The translations under genes were made by a program, and so were the position numbers. Positions 23,163-31,133 of a DNA stretch of 52,852 nt are shown here, one piece after another. The DNA is taken from assembly GCA_910578455.1 (NCBI GenBank), contig CAJTQA010000022.1, forward strand, positions 1 to 52,852, written 5' to 3'. Origin of the DNA: an uncultured Dorea sp. (GTDB lineage Bacteria; Bacillota; Clostridia; Lachnospirales; Lachnospiraceae). Positions within the stretch are counted from its first letter, which is position 1; each line of letters begins with the position of its first letter. The notes beneath the pieces are model-generated. The model saw only the letters and a list, made by a program, of their open reading frames with translations, was not told where the DNA came from and searched no databases.

Positions 23163-24392
23163 ATGAAAGAAAAAGTTGTACTGGCATATTCGGGAGGTCT
23201 TGACACCACAGCCATCATTCCATGGTTAAAGGAAAATTTTGATTACGAGGTCATCTGCTGCTGCATCGACTGCGGACAGGGAGAAGAGCTTGACGGCCTT
23301 GAAGAGCGCGCAAAGCTTTCCGGCGCCTCCAAGCTGTATATTGAGGACATCGTAGACGACTTCTGCGACAATTACATCGTTCCCTGCGTCCAGGGCCACG
23401 CTGTCTACGAGAACAAATATCTCCTGGGAACATCCATGGCGCGCCCGGCTATTGCTAAGCGCCTCGTGGAAATCGCGAGGAAAGAAGGCGCCAGCGCAAT
23501 CTGCCATGGCGCTACCGGAAAAGGAAATGACCAAATCCGTTTTGAGCTGGGCATAAAGGCTCTTGCCCCGGACATTAAGATTATTGCCCCATGGAGGATG
23601 ACCGACGTGTGGACCATGCAGTCAAGGGAAGATGAGATTGCGTACTGCAAAGCCCACGGCATCAACCTTCCTTTCGACGCGAGCCACAGCTACAGCCGCG
23701 ACCGGAACCTCTGGCACATCAGCCATGAAGGGCTTGAGCTTGAGGATCCCGCAAACGAGCCGGACTACGGCAATCTCCTCGTACTTGGCGTTACGCCGGA
23801 GAATGCCCCTGACGAATCAGAATATGTCACCATGACTTTTGAAAAGGGAATTCCTACCAGTGTAAACGGCGAGCAGATGAAAGTTTCCGACATTATACGA
23901 AAGCTCAACGAGCTCGGCGGAAAGCATGGCATCGGAATCTGCGACATCGTAGAGAACCGCGTGGTAGGCATGAAATCCCGCGGCATCTATGAGACACCTG
24001 GCGGAACTATTCTCTACGAGGCACACCAGCAGCTGGAAGAGCTGGTATTAGACCGGGCTACCTACGAGGTAAAAGAAGAGATGGGAAACAAGCTCTCCCA
24101 GATTGTATATGAAGGAAAATGGTTCACTCCTCTCAGGGAGGCTGTCCAGGCTTTCATTGAAAGCACCCAGGAGTATGTGACAGGCGAAGTTAAGTTCAAG
24201 CTCTATAAAGGCAACATCATCAAAGCCGGAACTGTTTCTCCTTACTCTCTGTACAGCGAATCCCTTGCAAGCTTTACGACGGGAGACCTCTACGACCATC
24301 ACGACGCGGACGGTTTCATCAACCTCTTCGGCCTGCCGCTGAAAGTGCGCGCCATGAAGATGCAGGAGGCAGAAAAAACGATTAGGAAATAA
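23163..24392 (+). CDS. argG: Argininosuccinate synthase
   Basis: A 409-residue enzyme of normal length. It joins citrulline and aspartate using ATP. The N-terminal ATP-binding P-loop is VVLAYSGGLDTTAIIPWL. Family motifs are HGATGKGNDQIRFE, PWRMTDVWTM, and NLWHISHEGLELEDP. AAGGAGG lies 10 bases before the ATG. It is transcribed away from the argCJBD operon, with PadR and the FtsW-like gene between them. argH, the usual partner, is not downstream; a terminator follows at once. Confidence 0.97.
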   Translation: MKEKVVLAYSGGLDTTAIIPWLKENFDYEVICCCIDCGQGEELDGLEERAKLSGASKLYIEDIVDDFCDNYIVPCVQGHAVYENKYLLGTSMARPAIAKRLVEIARKEGASAICHGATGKGNDQIRFELGIKALAPDIKIIAPWRMTDVWTMQSREDEIAYCKAHGINLPFDASHSYSRDRNLWHISHEGLELEDPANEPDYGNLLVLGVTPENAPDESEYVTMTFEKGIPTSVNGEQMKVSDIIRKLNELGGKHGIGICDIVENRVVGMKSRGIYETPGGTILYEAHQQLEELVLDRATYEVKEEMGNKLSQIVYEGKWFTPLREAVQAFIESTQEYVTGEVKFKLYKGNIIKAGTVSPYSLYSESLASFTTGDLYDHHDADGFINLFGLPLKVRAMKMQEAEKTIRK

Positions 24393-24400
24393 AAATACAG

Positions 24401-24429
24401 ACGGCAGAGGGTTCTTTATCCTCTGCCGT
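24401..24429. terminator. Terminator shared by argG and the lspA-like gene
   Basis: Arms ACGGCAGAGG (24401-24410) and CCTCTGCCGT (24420-24429), 9-base loop, T-rich on both exits. Confidence 0.85.
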
Positions 24430-24439
24430 TTCTATTTTC

Positions 24440-24910
24440 TTATTTCCTTTTGTGAATGACGCGAGATAATGCCAAAAGCACAATGCCCGCCGTAAGATAC
24501 ACGTCTGCCAGATTTGCAGTCAGTTTTGAAAAAAATGAGTTCTTGCTCTCTAACCCGATGTAATCAATCACTTTGCCGCGCGCCAGACGGTCATACACAT
24601 TGCTTACCGCGCCGGCGCTGGCAAAAGCCATCCCAAGCTTTTCCAGAAACCTCCCTCTCTCCAGCAGCAGCCTGACATCGCTGAAGAAGATCCCGGCCAT
24701 TGCCGCCAGCGAGCATTTGCGGATAATCCCCGGATGCCGGTCCAGCATGTTCAGGGCGAACCCTTTATTGTAGACCTTTCGCAACACAATCCCTGATACA
24801 AGGGTTTTCCTTTCTTCATTTTCTTCAAAATCGTCCTCTATGTACTGCTTTATCCCCATGTCAATACAGGCCAGCACAAGGAACAATCCCGCGCATATCG
24901 TTATCATCAT
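24440..24910 (-). CDS. Signal peptidase II (LspA)-family protein
   Basis: A 156-residue membrane protein with four predicted helices. Both catalytic Asp motifs of lipoprotein signal peptidase are present in variant form: RGKVIDYIGL and LTANLADVYL, with SNVYDRLARG before the first and NKGFALN near the N-terminus. It would cleave prolipoproteins at the lipobox Cys. The sequence differs enough from standard LspA (for example SNVYDR for GNLIDR) that it may be a second, specialised copy. Its ATG overlaps the stop of the small gene upstream (ATGA), so the two are translationally coupled. Confidence 0.75.
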   Translation of the reverse strand: MMITICAGLFLVLACIDMGIKQYIEDDFEENEERKTLVSGIVLRKVYNKGFALNMLDRHPGIIRKCSLAAMAGIFFSDVRLLLERGRFLEKLGMAFASAGAVSNVYDRLARGKVIDYIGLESKNSFFSKLTANLADVYLTAGIVLLALSRVIHKRK

Positions 24911-25200
24911 AAATCAGCCTCTTTTATCTTATCCAACTGCGTTTCTTTTTCTGTAATCTCTTCATCACGTTTCTCTATCGCTTCGCAAATCGTAATATAG
25001 TCTGTTCCAAAAAGCTCTCCGTCCTGAAACTTCTCATACACCATGCGGCCAATGTCCATGTAGTCTCTGTCATTTGCACGTTTCAGAGAACGAATCTGAC
25101 TTTTGATTTTTTGCGTTTCAATCGTATCTCCTGCTCTGCGCCCGAGATCATCTGCTACCTCCGTAATCTTTTTTCCGAGGTCTTCAAAGAAATCTGCCAT
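24907..25200 (-). CDS. Small charged coiled-coil protein, unknown function
   Basis: A 97-residue protein with no signal peptide or membrane helix. The N-terminus is an amphipathic helix (FFEDLGKKITEVADDLG) and most of the rest is helical and charged. A segment DIGRMVYEKFQDGE is followed by a long Glu/Lys helix. I do not recognise a catalytic motif. Similar small proteins near peptidases or zinc-ribbon proteins occur in related bacteria. ATG at 25200 has AAAGGAGG 9 bases upstream. It lies 26 bases after the S8 protease and overlaps the LspA-like gene by 4. Confidence 0.75.
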   Translation of the reverse strand: MADFFEDLGKKITEVADDLGRRAGDTIETQKIKSQIRSLKRANDRDYMDIGRMVYEKFQDGELFGTDYITICEAIEKRDEEITEKETQLDKIKEADL

Positions 25201-25226
25201 CACAAACTTCCTCCTTTCGTAATTTT

Positions 25227-26930
25227 TTATAATTCTCTCAGCCGGTTTAGCGACTGATAGATGTCAATAGTTCCATATCCCCATTCCCGGTTCGGATAGT
25301 CCATGTCGTCTCTCTGGTTTGTTCCGAAAAGAATGATGTTGCGAACCTGATTGCACGTAATCCCCCTTACATTCGGCTGTTTGACGAGCCATTCCATGAT
25401 CAGCGCCACAGCCCCCGCGGCAATGCCGGCGGATACGCTGGACCCGCTCTTTTTTACGAACCTGCCGTCCAGGGTGATGCCGGTAATGTCCACTCCCGGA
25501 GATGCAAAATCCGGTTTAAGCGTCGTACATCTAGTATACCCTCTTCCAGAATTAATATCAATACCATTATCAATACTATTGTAATATGACACGGTTATAG
25601 AATCCCGGGTGCTGCCCGGCTCCGAGAGAGTCGTGTCCGGATTTGCCTCCAGAAAGTACACGTCGCTTTCCAGAAATTCCGACACAGGCAGCCATATATG
25701 GAATCCGCCCTTCACGATGTACCGCGGCTCCACTCCTATTTTCCAGATTCCCTTCGCAACTCCCCGAAACCGGAAGAATATGAGCTGGGAATTACTGTTT
25801 TCCAGAAGCAGCCGGTACTCGATCTCCACCTGTGTATCGTCAAAGACAAAGCCAAGGTGATACTTGCTTCCCTGCCTCAGCGACAGCGTAGGGCTTCTCT
25901 CCCCGGAAGGCGATATCAGGTAAACCGTCACAATGTTGGGCAGACGACCCCACAGCTCCGCCGCGAATCCTGACGTTCCTTCCTCCACCCGCAGCTCTGC
26001 CTCCTTTGCCGGGCCGCCCTGTTCTACTTCCCCGTAGTAATGATGCCTTTTATTCGCCTCGTTCCCGCCGCCTATCACAATGCAGTGGTTTAAGACATTC
26101 GTATAGGAATCCAGAATCTGAGACAGCAGTGAGCTGCCGTCATGAGGACCCATATTGGATCCAAGAGCAATGCACATAACAATGGGGAGCCCCCGTTTGA
26201 CCGCCAGCTCATGCAGATATTTCAGGCCGAACATAATGTCATTTTCCTGATAGCAGGGGGCGCCGCTGTATATTCCATAAAAATCCTTCAGATAATTCTT
26301 TGCCTCTTTCAGCTTGACAACTCCTATCACTGCCTCCGGAGCGGCTCCTGAAAACTGATTTTCAGTGCTCACTCCTCCGGCTGCCACGCTTGCCAGAAAC
26401 GTTCCATGGCCGTTTTCGTCCTGGCTCGGAACAACTGCCAGCGGATCCTCTGACCGGAGGGCCTCATTGATCATCTCTTCCGTATATTCACTCCCGTATG
26501 CAAACCCTTCCGGCAGAGTTCCCGTCTGCACCGTCTGATCCCAGATTCCGGCAATCCGCGTTCCTCCCGCCGAATTGCGGAATATCATATTCTCATAATC
26601 AATCCCCGTATCAATGAACCCGATCATGATATCTCTGCCCCTGAGCTGAAGAGCCGGATAATTCTGCACGGCACTAATCCCCGCCTCATTGAGCGCGCTT
26701 GTGTCAATCAGCGTGTAGCATCCCGGAATCCCCTGATATCCGTATCTCTCCAGAGAAATCTCTCCCGCCAGCCCCTTCTCCACGTATACGGCACGGTAGC
26801 CAAATCCCAGCGGCAGGATGCACGACTGGTCCTGCCGGACTACGATATTTTCTTCACTCCGGTAGCTTGGGCTTAAAAAGTCTACATAATCCTGCGACAA
26901 TATTTTTTCTCTGCATTGTTCCGCGCTCAT
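25227..26930 (-). CDS. S8 subtilisin-family serine protease (Csp/bile-type)
   Basis: A 567-residue subtilase. The catalytic triad is complete: Asp107 in GFIDTGIDY, His175 in ENGHGTFLAS, and Ser498 in KKSGSSVSAGIAAG, with the oxyanion Asn region in CIVIGGGNEAN. There is no signal peptide. The ~95-residue N-terminal part resembles the prodomain of the Csp proteases of clostridia, and a large insert (~315-460) separates His and Ser as in that group. Csp proteases activate spore-cortex lytic enzymes during germination. Several non-germination relatives also exist, so the role is not fixed. Its ribosome binding site lies within the hairpin at 26941. Confidence 0.9.
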   Translation of the reverse strand: MSAEQCREKILSQDYVDFLSPSYRSEENIVVRQDQSCILPLGFGYRAVYVEKGLAGEISLERYGYQGIPGCYTLIDTSALNEAGISAVQNYPALQLRGRDIMIGFIDTGIDYENMIFRNSAGGTRIAGIWDQTVQTGTLPEGFAYGSEYTEEMINEALRSEDPLAVVPSQDENGHGTFLASVAAGGVSTENQFSGAAPEAVIGVVKLKEAKNYLKDFYGIYSGAPCYQENDIMFGLKYLHELAVKRGLPIVMCIALGSNMGPHDGSSLLSQILDSYTNVLNHCIVIGGGNEANKRHHYYGEVEQGGPAKEAELRVEEGTSGFAAELWGRLPNIVTVYLISPSGERSPTLSLRQGSKYHLGFVFDDTQVEIEYRLLLENSNSQLIFFRFRGVAKGIWKIGVEPRYIVKGGFHIWLPVSEFLESDVYFLEANPDTTLSEPGSTRDSITVSYYNSIDNGIDINSGRGYTRCTTLKPDFASPGVDITGITLDGRFVKKSGSSVSAGIAAGAVALIMEWLVKQPNVRGITCNQVRNIILFGTNQRDDMDYPNREWGYGTIDIYQSLNRLREL

Positions 26931-26940
26931 ATAAAAAACA

Positions 26941-26970
26941 CCTCATATACTTTTTCCAAAGTATATGAGG
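26941..26970 (-). terminator. Hairpin after clpX that contains the S8 protease ribosome binding site
   Basis: Perfect 13-bp arms CCTCATATACTTT (26941-26953) and AAAGTATATGAGG (26958-26970), with a 4-base loop. Reading leftward it is followed by TGTTTTTTAT, as an intrinsic terminator, and the GAGGTG of the protease gene is the 3' arm edge. The protease ATG starts 10 bases further on. Confidence 0.75.
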
Positions 26971-26981
26971 CAATTTCTTTT

Positions 26982-28415
26982 TTATGAACCAATTCCCACA
27001 ACATGCTGTCCTCTGAGCGCGATCACTGGCCCTCCGGTCCCTTCGATGTACTCTTTCGTAATGGTCACTTCCCCGATGCTGTCGTCTTTTGGAATCTCAT
27101 ACATGATGTCCAGCATAAATTCTTCGATGATCGCACGCAGCGCCCTGGCTCCGGTATCCTTTTCCATCGCTTTTGCCGCAATGGCATGGAGCGCTCCGTC
27201 ATTAAAGGTAAGCTTTACTTCATCCAAAGCAAGCAGTTTCTGATACTGTTTTAATATTGCATTCTTCGGTTCCTGCAAAATCTTCACCAGCATGTCCTCA
27301 CTCAGCCCCTGCAAAGTGAACACGATGGGCAGACGCCCAAGAAATTCAGGAATCATCCCGAACTTTCGAAGGTCTTCAATCGTCACCTTCTCAAGAATCT
27401 TCTTGTCATGGTCATATTTATCCTTAAGCTCCGCCCCAAAACCAATGGAGGACTGCTTTTTAAGCCTTGCTTTTATTATGCCGTCCAGATCCGGGAATGC
27501 CCCGCCGCAGATAAACAGGATGTTTCTTGTGTTCACCGTGGTAAGCGGAACCATGGCGTTCTTACTGTTAGCTCCAACCGGAACTTCTACTTTGCTGCCC
27601 TCTAAAAGTTTTAACATCCCCTGCTGCACGGACTCGCCGCTGACATCCCGCTGGCTGGAATTTTTCTTTTTCGCGATCTTATCAATCTCGTCGATAAAGA
27701 TGATCCCCTGCTCCGCTTTCTCCACGTCGTTATCTGCCGCCGCCAGAAGCTTTGACACTACGCTCTCAATGTCATCTCCTATGTAGCCCGCCTCTGTCAG
27801 TGACGTCGCGTCTGTAATCGCAAGCGGCACGTCAAGAAGCCTTGCCAGAGTCTTCACAAGATAAGTCTTTCCCGAGCCTGTGGGGCCGATCATAAGCATA
27901 TTGGATTTTTCAATCTCGATATCATCCATAGTGTCCGTGGCAACACGCTTATAGTGATTATACACTGCTACCGACATCGCCTTTTTCGCATGTTCCTGCC
28001 CAACCACATACTCGTCAAGCTGAGCCTTGATCTTGTGGGGCGCAGGGAGATTTGCTATATCTACAAGCGGTTTTTTCTCTGCTTTTTCTTTCTTCTTTTT
28101 TATCTTCTGCTGTTTTGGCACTGTCTGCTCCACGTCAGACAGGTTAATGAACTGCATCCCCGGTATGTTCATAAGCTGGCTGTAATCAATCTGGCCGCTG
28201 TTCATAATGTCAAAGCTTTTCTGCATGCAGTCTCCGCACACGCAGATATTGTTCGGGAGATTTATCATCTTTCCCGCCGAGCTCTCCGGCCTGCGGCAGA
28301 TAAAGCACACTTTCTCGTACTCGTCGTCTTCTTTCTTATCAGTATCCTCCACCGTTACTTTTGCCTCGTCAATCTTTTCCGTCTCATTCTCTAATGTCTT
28401 GTCATTGTCAGCCAT
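26982..28415 (-). CDS. clpX: ATP-dependent Clp protease ATP-binding subunit ClpX
   Basis: A 477-residue AAA+ unfoldase. The N-terminal zinc finger is seen as CFICRRPESS and CVCGDC (C-x2-C twice, ~36-65). After a Lys-rich linker comes Walker A GPTGSGKT, Walker B IIFIDEIDKIAKK, GYIGDDIESVVSKLL (pore/RKH neighbourhood), and sensor-2 KDTGARALRAIIEEF. It is ~50 residues longer than common ClpX because of the linker between zinc domain and AAA+ core (~70-125). It delivers substrates to ClpP, which is not in this window. 59 bases behind ligA, so probably part of the same transcript. Confidence 0.95.
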   Translation of the reverse strand: MADNDKTLENETEKIDEAKVTVEDTDKKEDDEYEKVCFICRRPESSAGKMINLPNNICVCGDCMQKSFDIMNSGQIDYSQLMNIPGMQFINLSDVEQTVPKQQKIKKKKEKAEKKPLVDIANLPAPHKIKAQLDEYVVGQEHAKKAMSVAVYNHYKRVATDTMDDIEIEKSNMLMIGPTGSGKTYLVKTLARLLDVPLAITDATSLTEAGYIGDDIESVVSKLLAAADNDVEKAEQGIIFIDEIDKIAKKKNSSQRDVSGESVQQGMLKLLEGSKVEVPVGANSKNAMVPLTTVNTRNILFICGGAFPDLDGIIKARLKKQSSIGFGAELKDKYDHDKKILEKVTIEDLRKFGMIPEFLGRLPIVFTLQGLSEDMLVKILQEPKNAILKQYQKLLALDEVKLTFNDGALHAIAAKAMEKDTGARALRAIIEEFMLDIMYEIPKDDSIGEVTITKEYIEGTGGPVIALRGQHVVGIGS

Positions 28416-28474
28416 AAATACCTCCTTGATACTTCCTGCGCTCTCCGATTCAACGAACCCTGATATTCCGCTGA

Positions 28475-30442
28475 CTAATCCGCTTTCCGGGTCATCCTGA
28501 TAAATTCTTCCTCCGAGATAATCGGAACATTCAGCTCATTCGCTTTTTTATTTTTAGACGATGCAGAATTTACATCGTTGTTAATAAGGAAATCCGTCTT
28601 TGCCGTCACGGAGCCTGTAACCTTGCCCCCGAGGCTCTCGATAAGCTCCTTTACCTCTCCCCTGTTTGCAAAATGTGTAACGCTCCCGGTGATGACGAAT
28701 TTTTTCCCTTCCAGTACACGTTCAGTATTATCCACTATTTCTTCGGGAATTTCCAGCTCTTTCAGCAAATTTAATAATAATTTTATATGATTTTCGTCCT
28801 TAAAATAAGAAACGAACGCCCCGGCGAGAACCCCGCCGATTCCGTCTATGCTGTTCAAGCTCTCTTCGTCGGCATGGATGAGGGCATCTGCGTCATTATG
28901 GAACTCCCTGCATATTACTTTTGCGTTGGCAAGCCCGATCCCGGCAATGCCGAGGCCATAGATCACTTTCGGCAGAGTCGTCACCCGTGCCTTCTCAATG
29001 CTGGCAATCAGGTTCCGGTAAGATTTTTCCCCGAATCCCTCCATTCCCTTTATTTCTTCGCTATAGCGCTCCAGATGGAAGATGTCCGAAAATTCCCTTA
29101 TAAATCCTCTTGCTACAAATTTCTCAAGCGTCGCCTCCGACAGGCCTTCGATATTCAGCGCATCCCGGCTCGCAAACAGGGAAAATGCCTTGATATGCTT
29201 TGCCTGGCACTCCGGGTTCATGCAGTACAGAGCTTTTGCGTTCCCTACCTGCTGTACTTCTGTCCTGCCCTGGCAGACCGGGCACAGCTTTGGAATATCT
29301 CTGATGCCGCTCCTTGTCAGGTTCCGGGCAATCTGGGGAATGATCATATTCGCCTTGTATACTTCAATCTCATCACCGACGCCAAGCTCAAGCTCCTCCA
29401 TAATGCTGATGTTATGAACGCTTGCCCGGCTCACCGTCGTCCCCTCCAGCTCCACCGGTCGGAAGATTGCCACCGGATTGATAAGCCCGGTTCTCGACGG
29501 GCTCCACTCAATCTCCAGAAGTTCCGTCATCCGTGTCTCGTCCGCCCACTTAAACGCAATAGAATCCCTGGGGAACTTTGCCGTCTGCCCGAGGGAACGC
29601 CCATATGCGATATCATCAAGCACAAGCACCAAGCCGTCTGACGGAAACTCATTGCCGGAGATTTTTTCCGAAAACCAGCGCACCTCCTGCTCCACAGTAT
29701 CCCGCTCCACAATGTGGTACTCCACCACCTCAAAACCCTGGCTCTTAAGCCACTCCATCTGGCACGCCCTTGAATTGGAGAAATCCACCCCATCTGCCTG
29801 TACAAGCGAAAAGGCGTAAAACCGCACATTCCTTTTTGCAGTAACCTCATTATTCAGCTGCCTTACGGAACCGCTGCACAGATTTCTCGGGTTCTTGTAC
29901 TTTGCAGCCGCCTCTTCTATCCCGTCATTGATCTTCTCAAAATCCCTGTAGCTTATGACTGCCTCACCCCGCAGGATCAGCTCTCCTTTAAAAGAAATCT
30001 GAAGAGGAATATTTTTAAACACCTTCGCATTGCTGGTGATCACCTCGCCTACTTCACCGTTCCCTCTCGTTACCGCCTTGTAAAGCTTTCCGCCCCGGTA
30101 CGTCAATACTATCGTAAGCCCGTCAAGTTTCCAGGACATCAAAGCCCTCTTTTCCCCCAAAAACTCTTTCAGGCCTTCTGTTTCTTTCGTTTTGTCAAGA
30201 GAAAGCATCCGGCTTTCATGGCGCTCTTTCGGCAGCTCGCTTAACACCTCATACCCTACATTCGCTGTAGGGCTGCCAGACAGTGTGATGCCCAGTTCCT
30301 CCTCCAGCGACTGCAGCTCGTCATAAAGCCTGTCATATTCAAAATTACTCATTATCTCCCCTGACTCCTGATAGTAGACGCGCCCCGCTTCTCTCAGAAG
30401 CCCGGTCAGCTCTTTCAGCCTCTCATACCCCTGCTCTCTCAT
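28475..30442 (-). CDS. ligA: NAD-dependent DNA ligase
   Basis: A 655-residue ligase with the full domain set. Domain Ia is followed by the adenylation domain with nucleotidyl Lys105 in SWKLDGLTIV, an OB fold, a Cys4 zinc finger (CPVCQG and CMNPEC), HhH motifs (~460-560) and a C-terminal BRCT (~575-650, KKFVITGSVTHFANRGEV). It seals nicks using NAD+. The conserved Asp of the domain Ia signature (usually D-A-E-Y-D) is Asn33 here (SNFEYD), and the adenylation motifs are diverged. It may be a second, specialised ligase. The ATG at 30442 overlaps rluF by 20 bases. Confidence 0.9.
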   Translation of the reverse strand: MREQGYERLKELTGLLREAGRVYYQESGEIMSNFEYDRLYDELQSLEEELGITLSGSPTANVGYEVLSELPKERHESRMLSLDKTKETEGLKEFLGEKRALMSWKLDGLTIVLTYRGGKLYKAVTRGNGEVGEVITSNAKVFKNIPLQISFKGELILRGEAVISYRDFEKINDGIEEAAAKYKNPRNLCSGSVRQLNNEVTAKRNVRFYAFSLVQADGVDFSNSRACQMEWLKSQGFEVVEYHIVERDTVEQEVRWFSEKISGNEFPSDGLVLVLDDIAYGRSLGQTAKFPRDSIAFKWADETRMTELLEIEWSPSRTGLINPVAIFRPVELEGTTVSRASVHNISIMEELELGVGDEIEVYKANMIIPQIARNLTRSGIRDIPKLCPVCQGRTEVQQVGNAKALYCMNPECQAKHIKAFSLFASRDALNIEGLSEATLEKFVARGFIREFSDIFHLERYSEEIKGMEGFGEKSYRNLIASIEKARVTTLPKVIYGLGIAGIGLANAKVICREFHNDADALIHADEESLNSIDGIGGVLAGAFVSYFKDENHIKLLLNLLKELEIPEEIVDNTERVLEGKKFVITGSVTHFANRGEVKELIESLGGKVTGSVTAKTDFLINNDVNSASSKNKKANELNVPIISEEEFIRMTRKAD

Positions 30443-31133
30443 ATAATTCTTTCAACTCCTGTCCTGTAATTTCCCTTGTCTTGCCTGTCATAAGGCCGTC
30501 AAGCCCTATATTCATAATCCTAATTCGGATAAGTCTCGTCACTTTGTAGCCAAGAGCCTCGCACATCCTGCGTATCTGCCTGTTAAGCCCCTGGGTGAGC
30601 ACGATGGAAAATGTATATTTCCCGATTTTTTCAGCCCTGCAAGGAAATGTCACCGCATCAAGCCCCTTTTCCTTGTCTGAAATGTGTACGCCCTGCCTCA
30701 TCCGCTCTAAAAATTCTTCCGTCACGGGCTTATGCACCGTCACCCGGTACTCTTTCTCATGCCCGTACCGGGAGCGCATCATGCGCTGGATCAGCTCGCC
30801 GTCATTGGTCATGATAAGCAGGCCTTCCGAATCCTTGTCGAGCCTTCCCGCGTAAGTCAGCCGGACAGGATAATTCAGGAAACGGATGATATTCCTTTTT
30901 TCCCTCATATCCTCCGTACATACAATTCCCACTGGCTTATTGACTGCCAGAACGATTATTTCCTTCTTTGGGCCTATCTTCTTCCTTCCGACACGCACAT
31001 CACTGTCTTCCGTCACCTGCATCCCCGGCTCCGCTCTCTGCCCGTCCACCGTGACGCGCCCGCTCTCGATCAGGCGGTCTGCCTCACGCCTGGAACATAG
31101 CCCGGACTCGCTTATATATTTATTCAGCCTCAT
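30423..31133 (-). CDS. rluF: 23S rRNA pseudouridine synthase, RluF/RluB type
   Basis: A 236-residue pseudouridine synthase. An N-terminal S4 RNA-binding domain (MRLNKYISESGLCSRREADR) precedes the catalytic core with the essential Asp in YAGRLDKDSEGLLIMTNDGE, and the LTQGLNRQIRRMCEALGY motif. KVTRLIRIRIMNIGLDGL fits the RluF subgroup better than RluB, though the exact rRNA position cannot be settled by eye. The frame is open 81 codons further upstream through the DHHW gene, but the S4 domain begins at the ATG at 31133. It overlaps the DHHW gene by 14 bases and ligA by 20. Confidence 0.88.
   Translation of the reverse strand: MRLNKYISESGLCSRREADRLIESGRVTVDGQRAEPGMQVTEDSDVRVGRKKIGPKKEIIVLAVNKPVGIVCTEDMREKRNIIRFLNYPVRLTYAGRLDKDSEGLLIMTNDGELIQRMMRSRYGHEKEYRVTVHKPVTEEFLERMRQGVHISDKEKGLDAVTFPCRAEKIGKYTFSIVLTQGLNRQIRRMCEALGYKVTRLIRIRIMNIGLDGLMTGKTREITGQELKELYERAGV

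Noticed and set aside
25227..26930. S8 protease as a secreted degradative subtilisin
   Set aside because: No signal peptide; the N-terminal region and insert fit Csp-type proteases better, although the role in germination is not shown.
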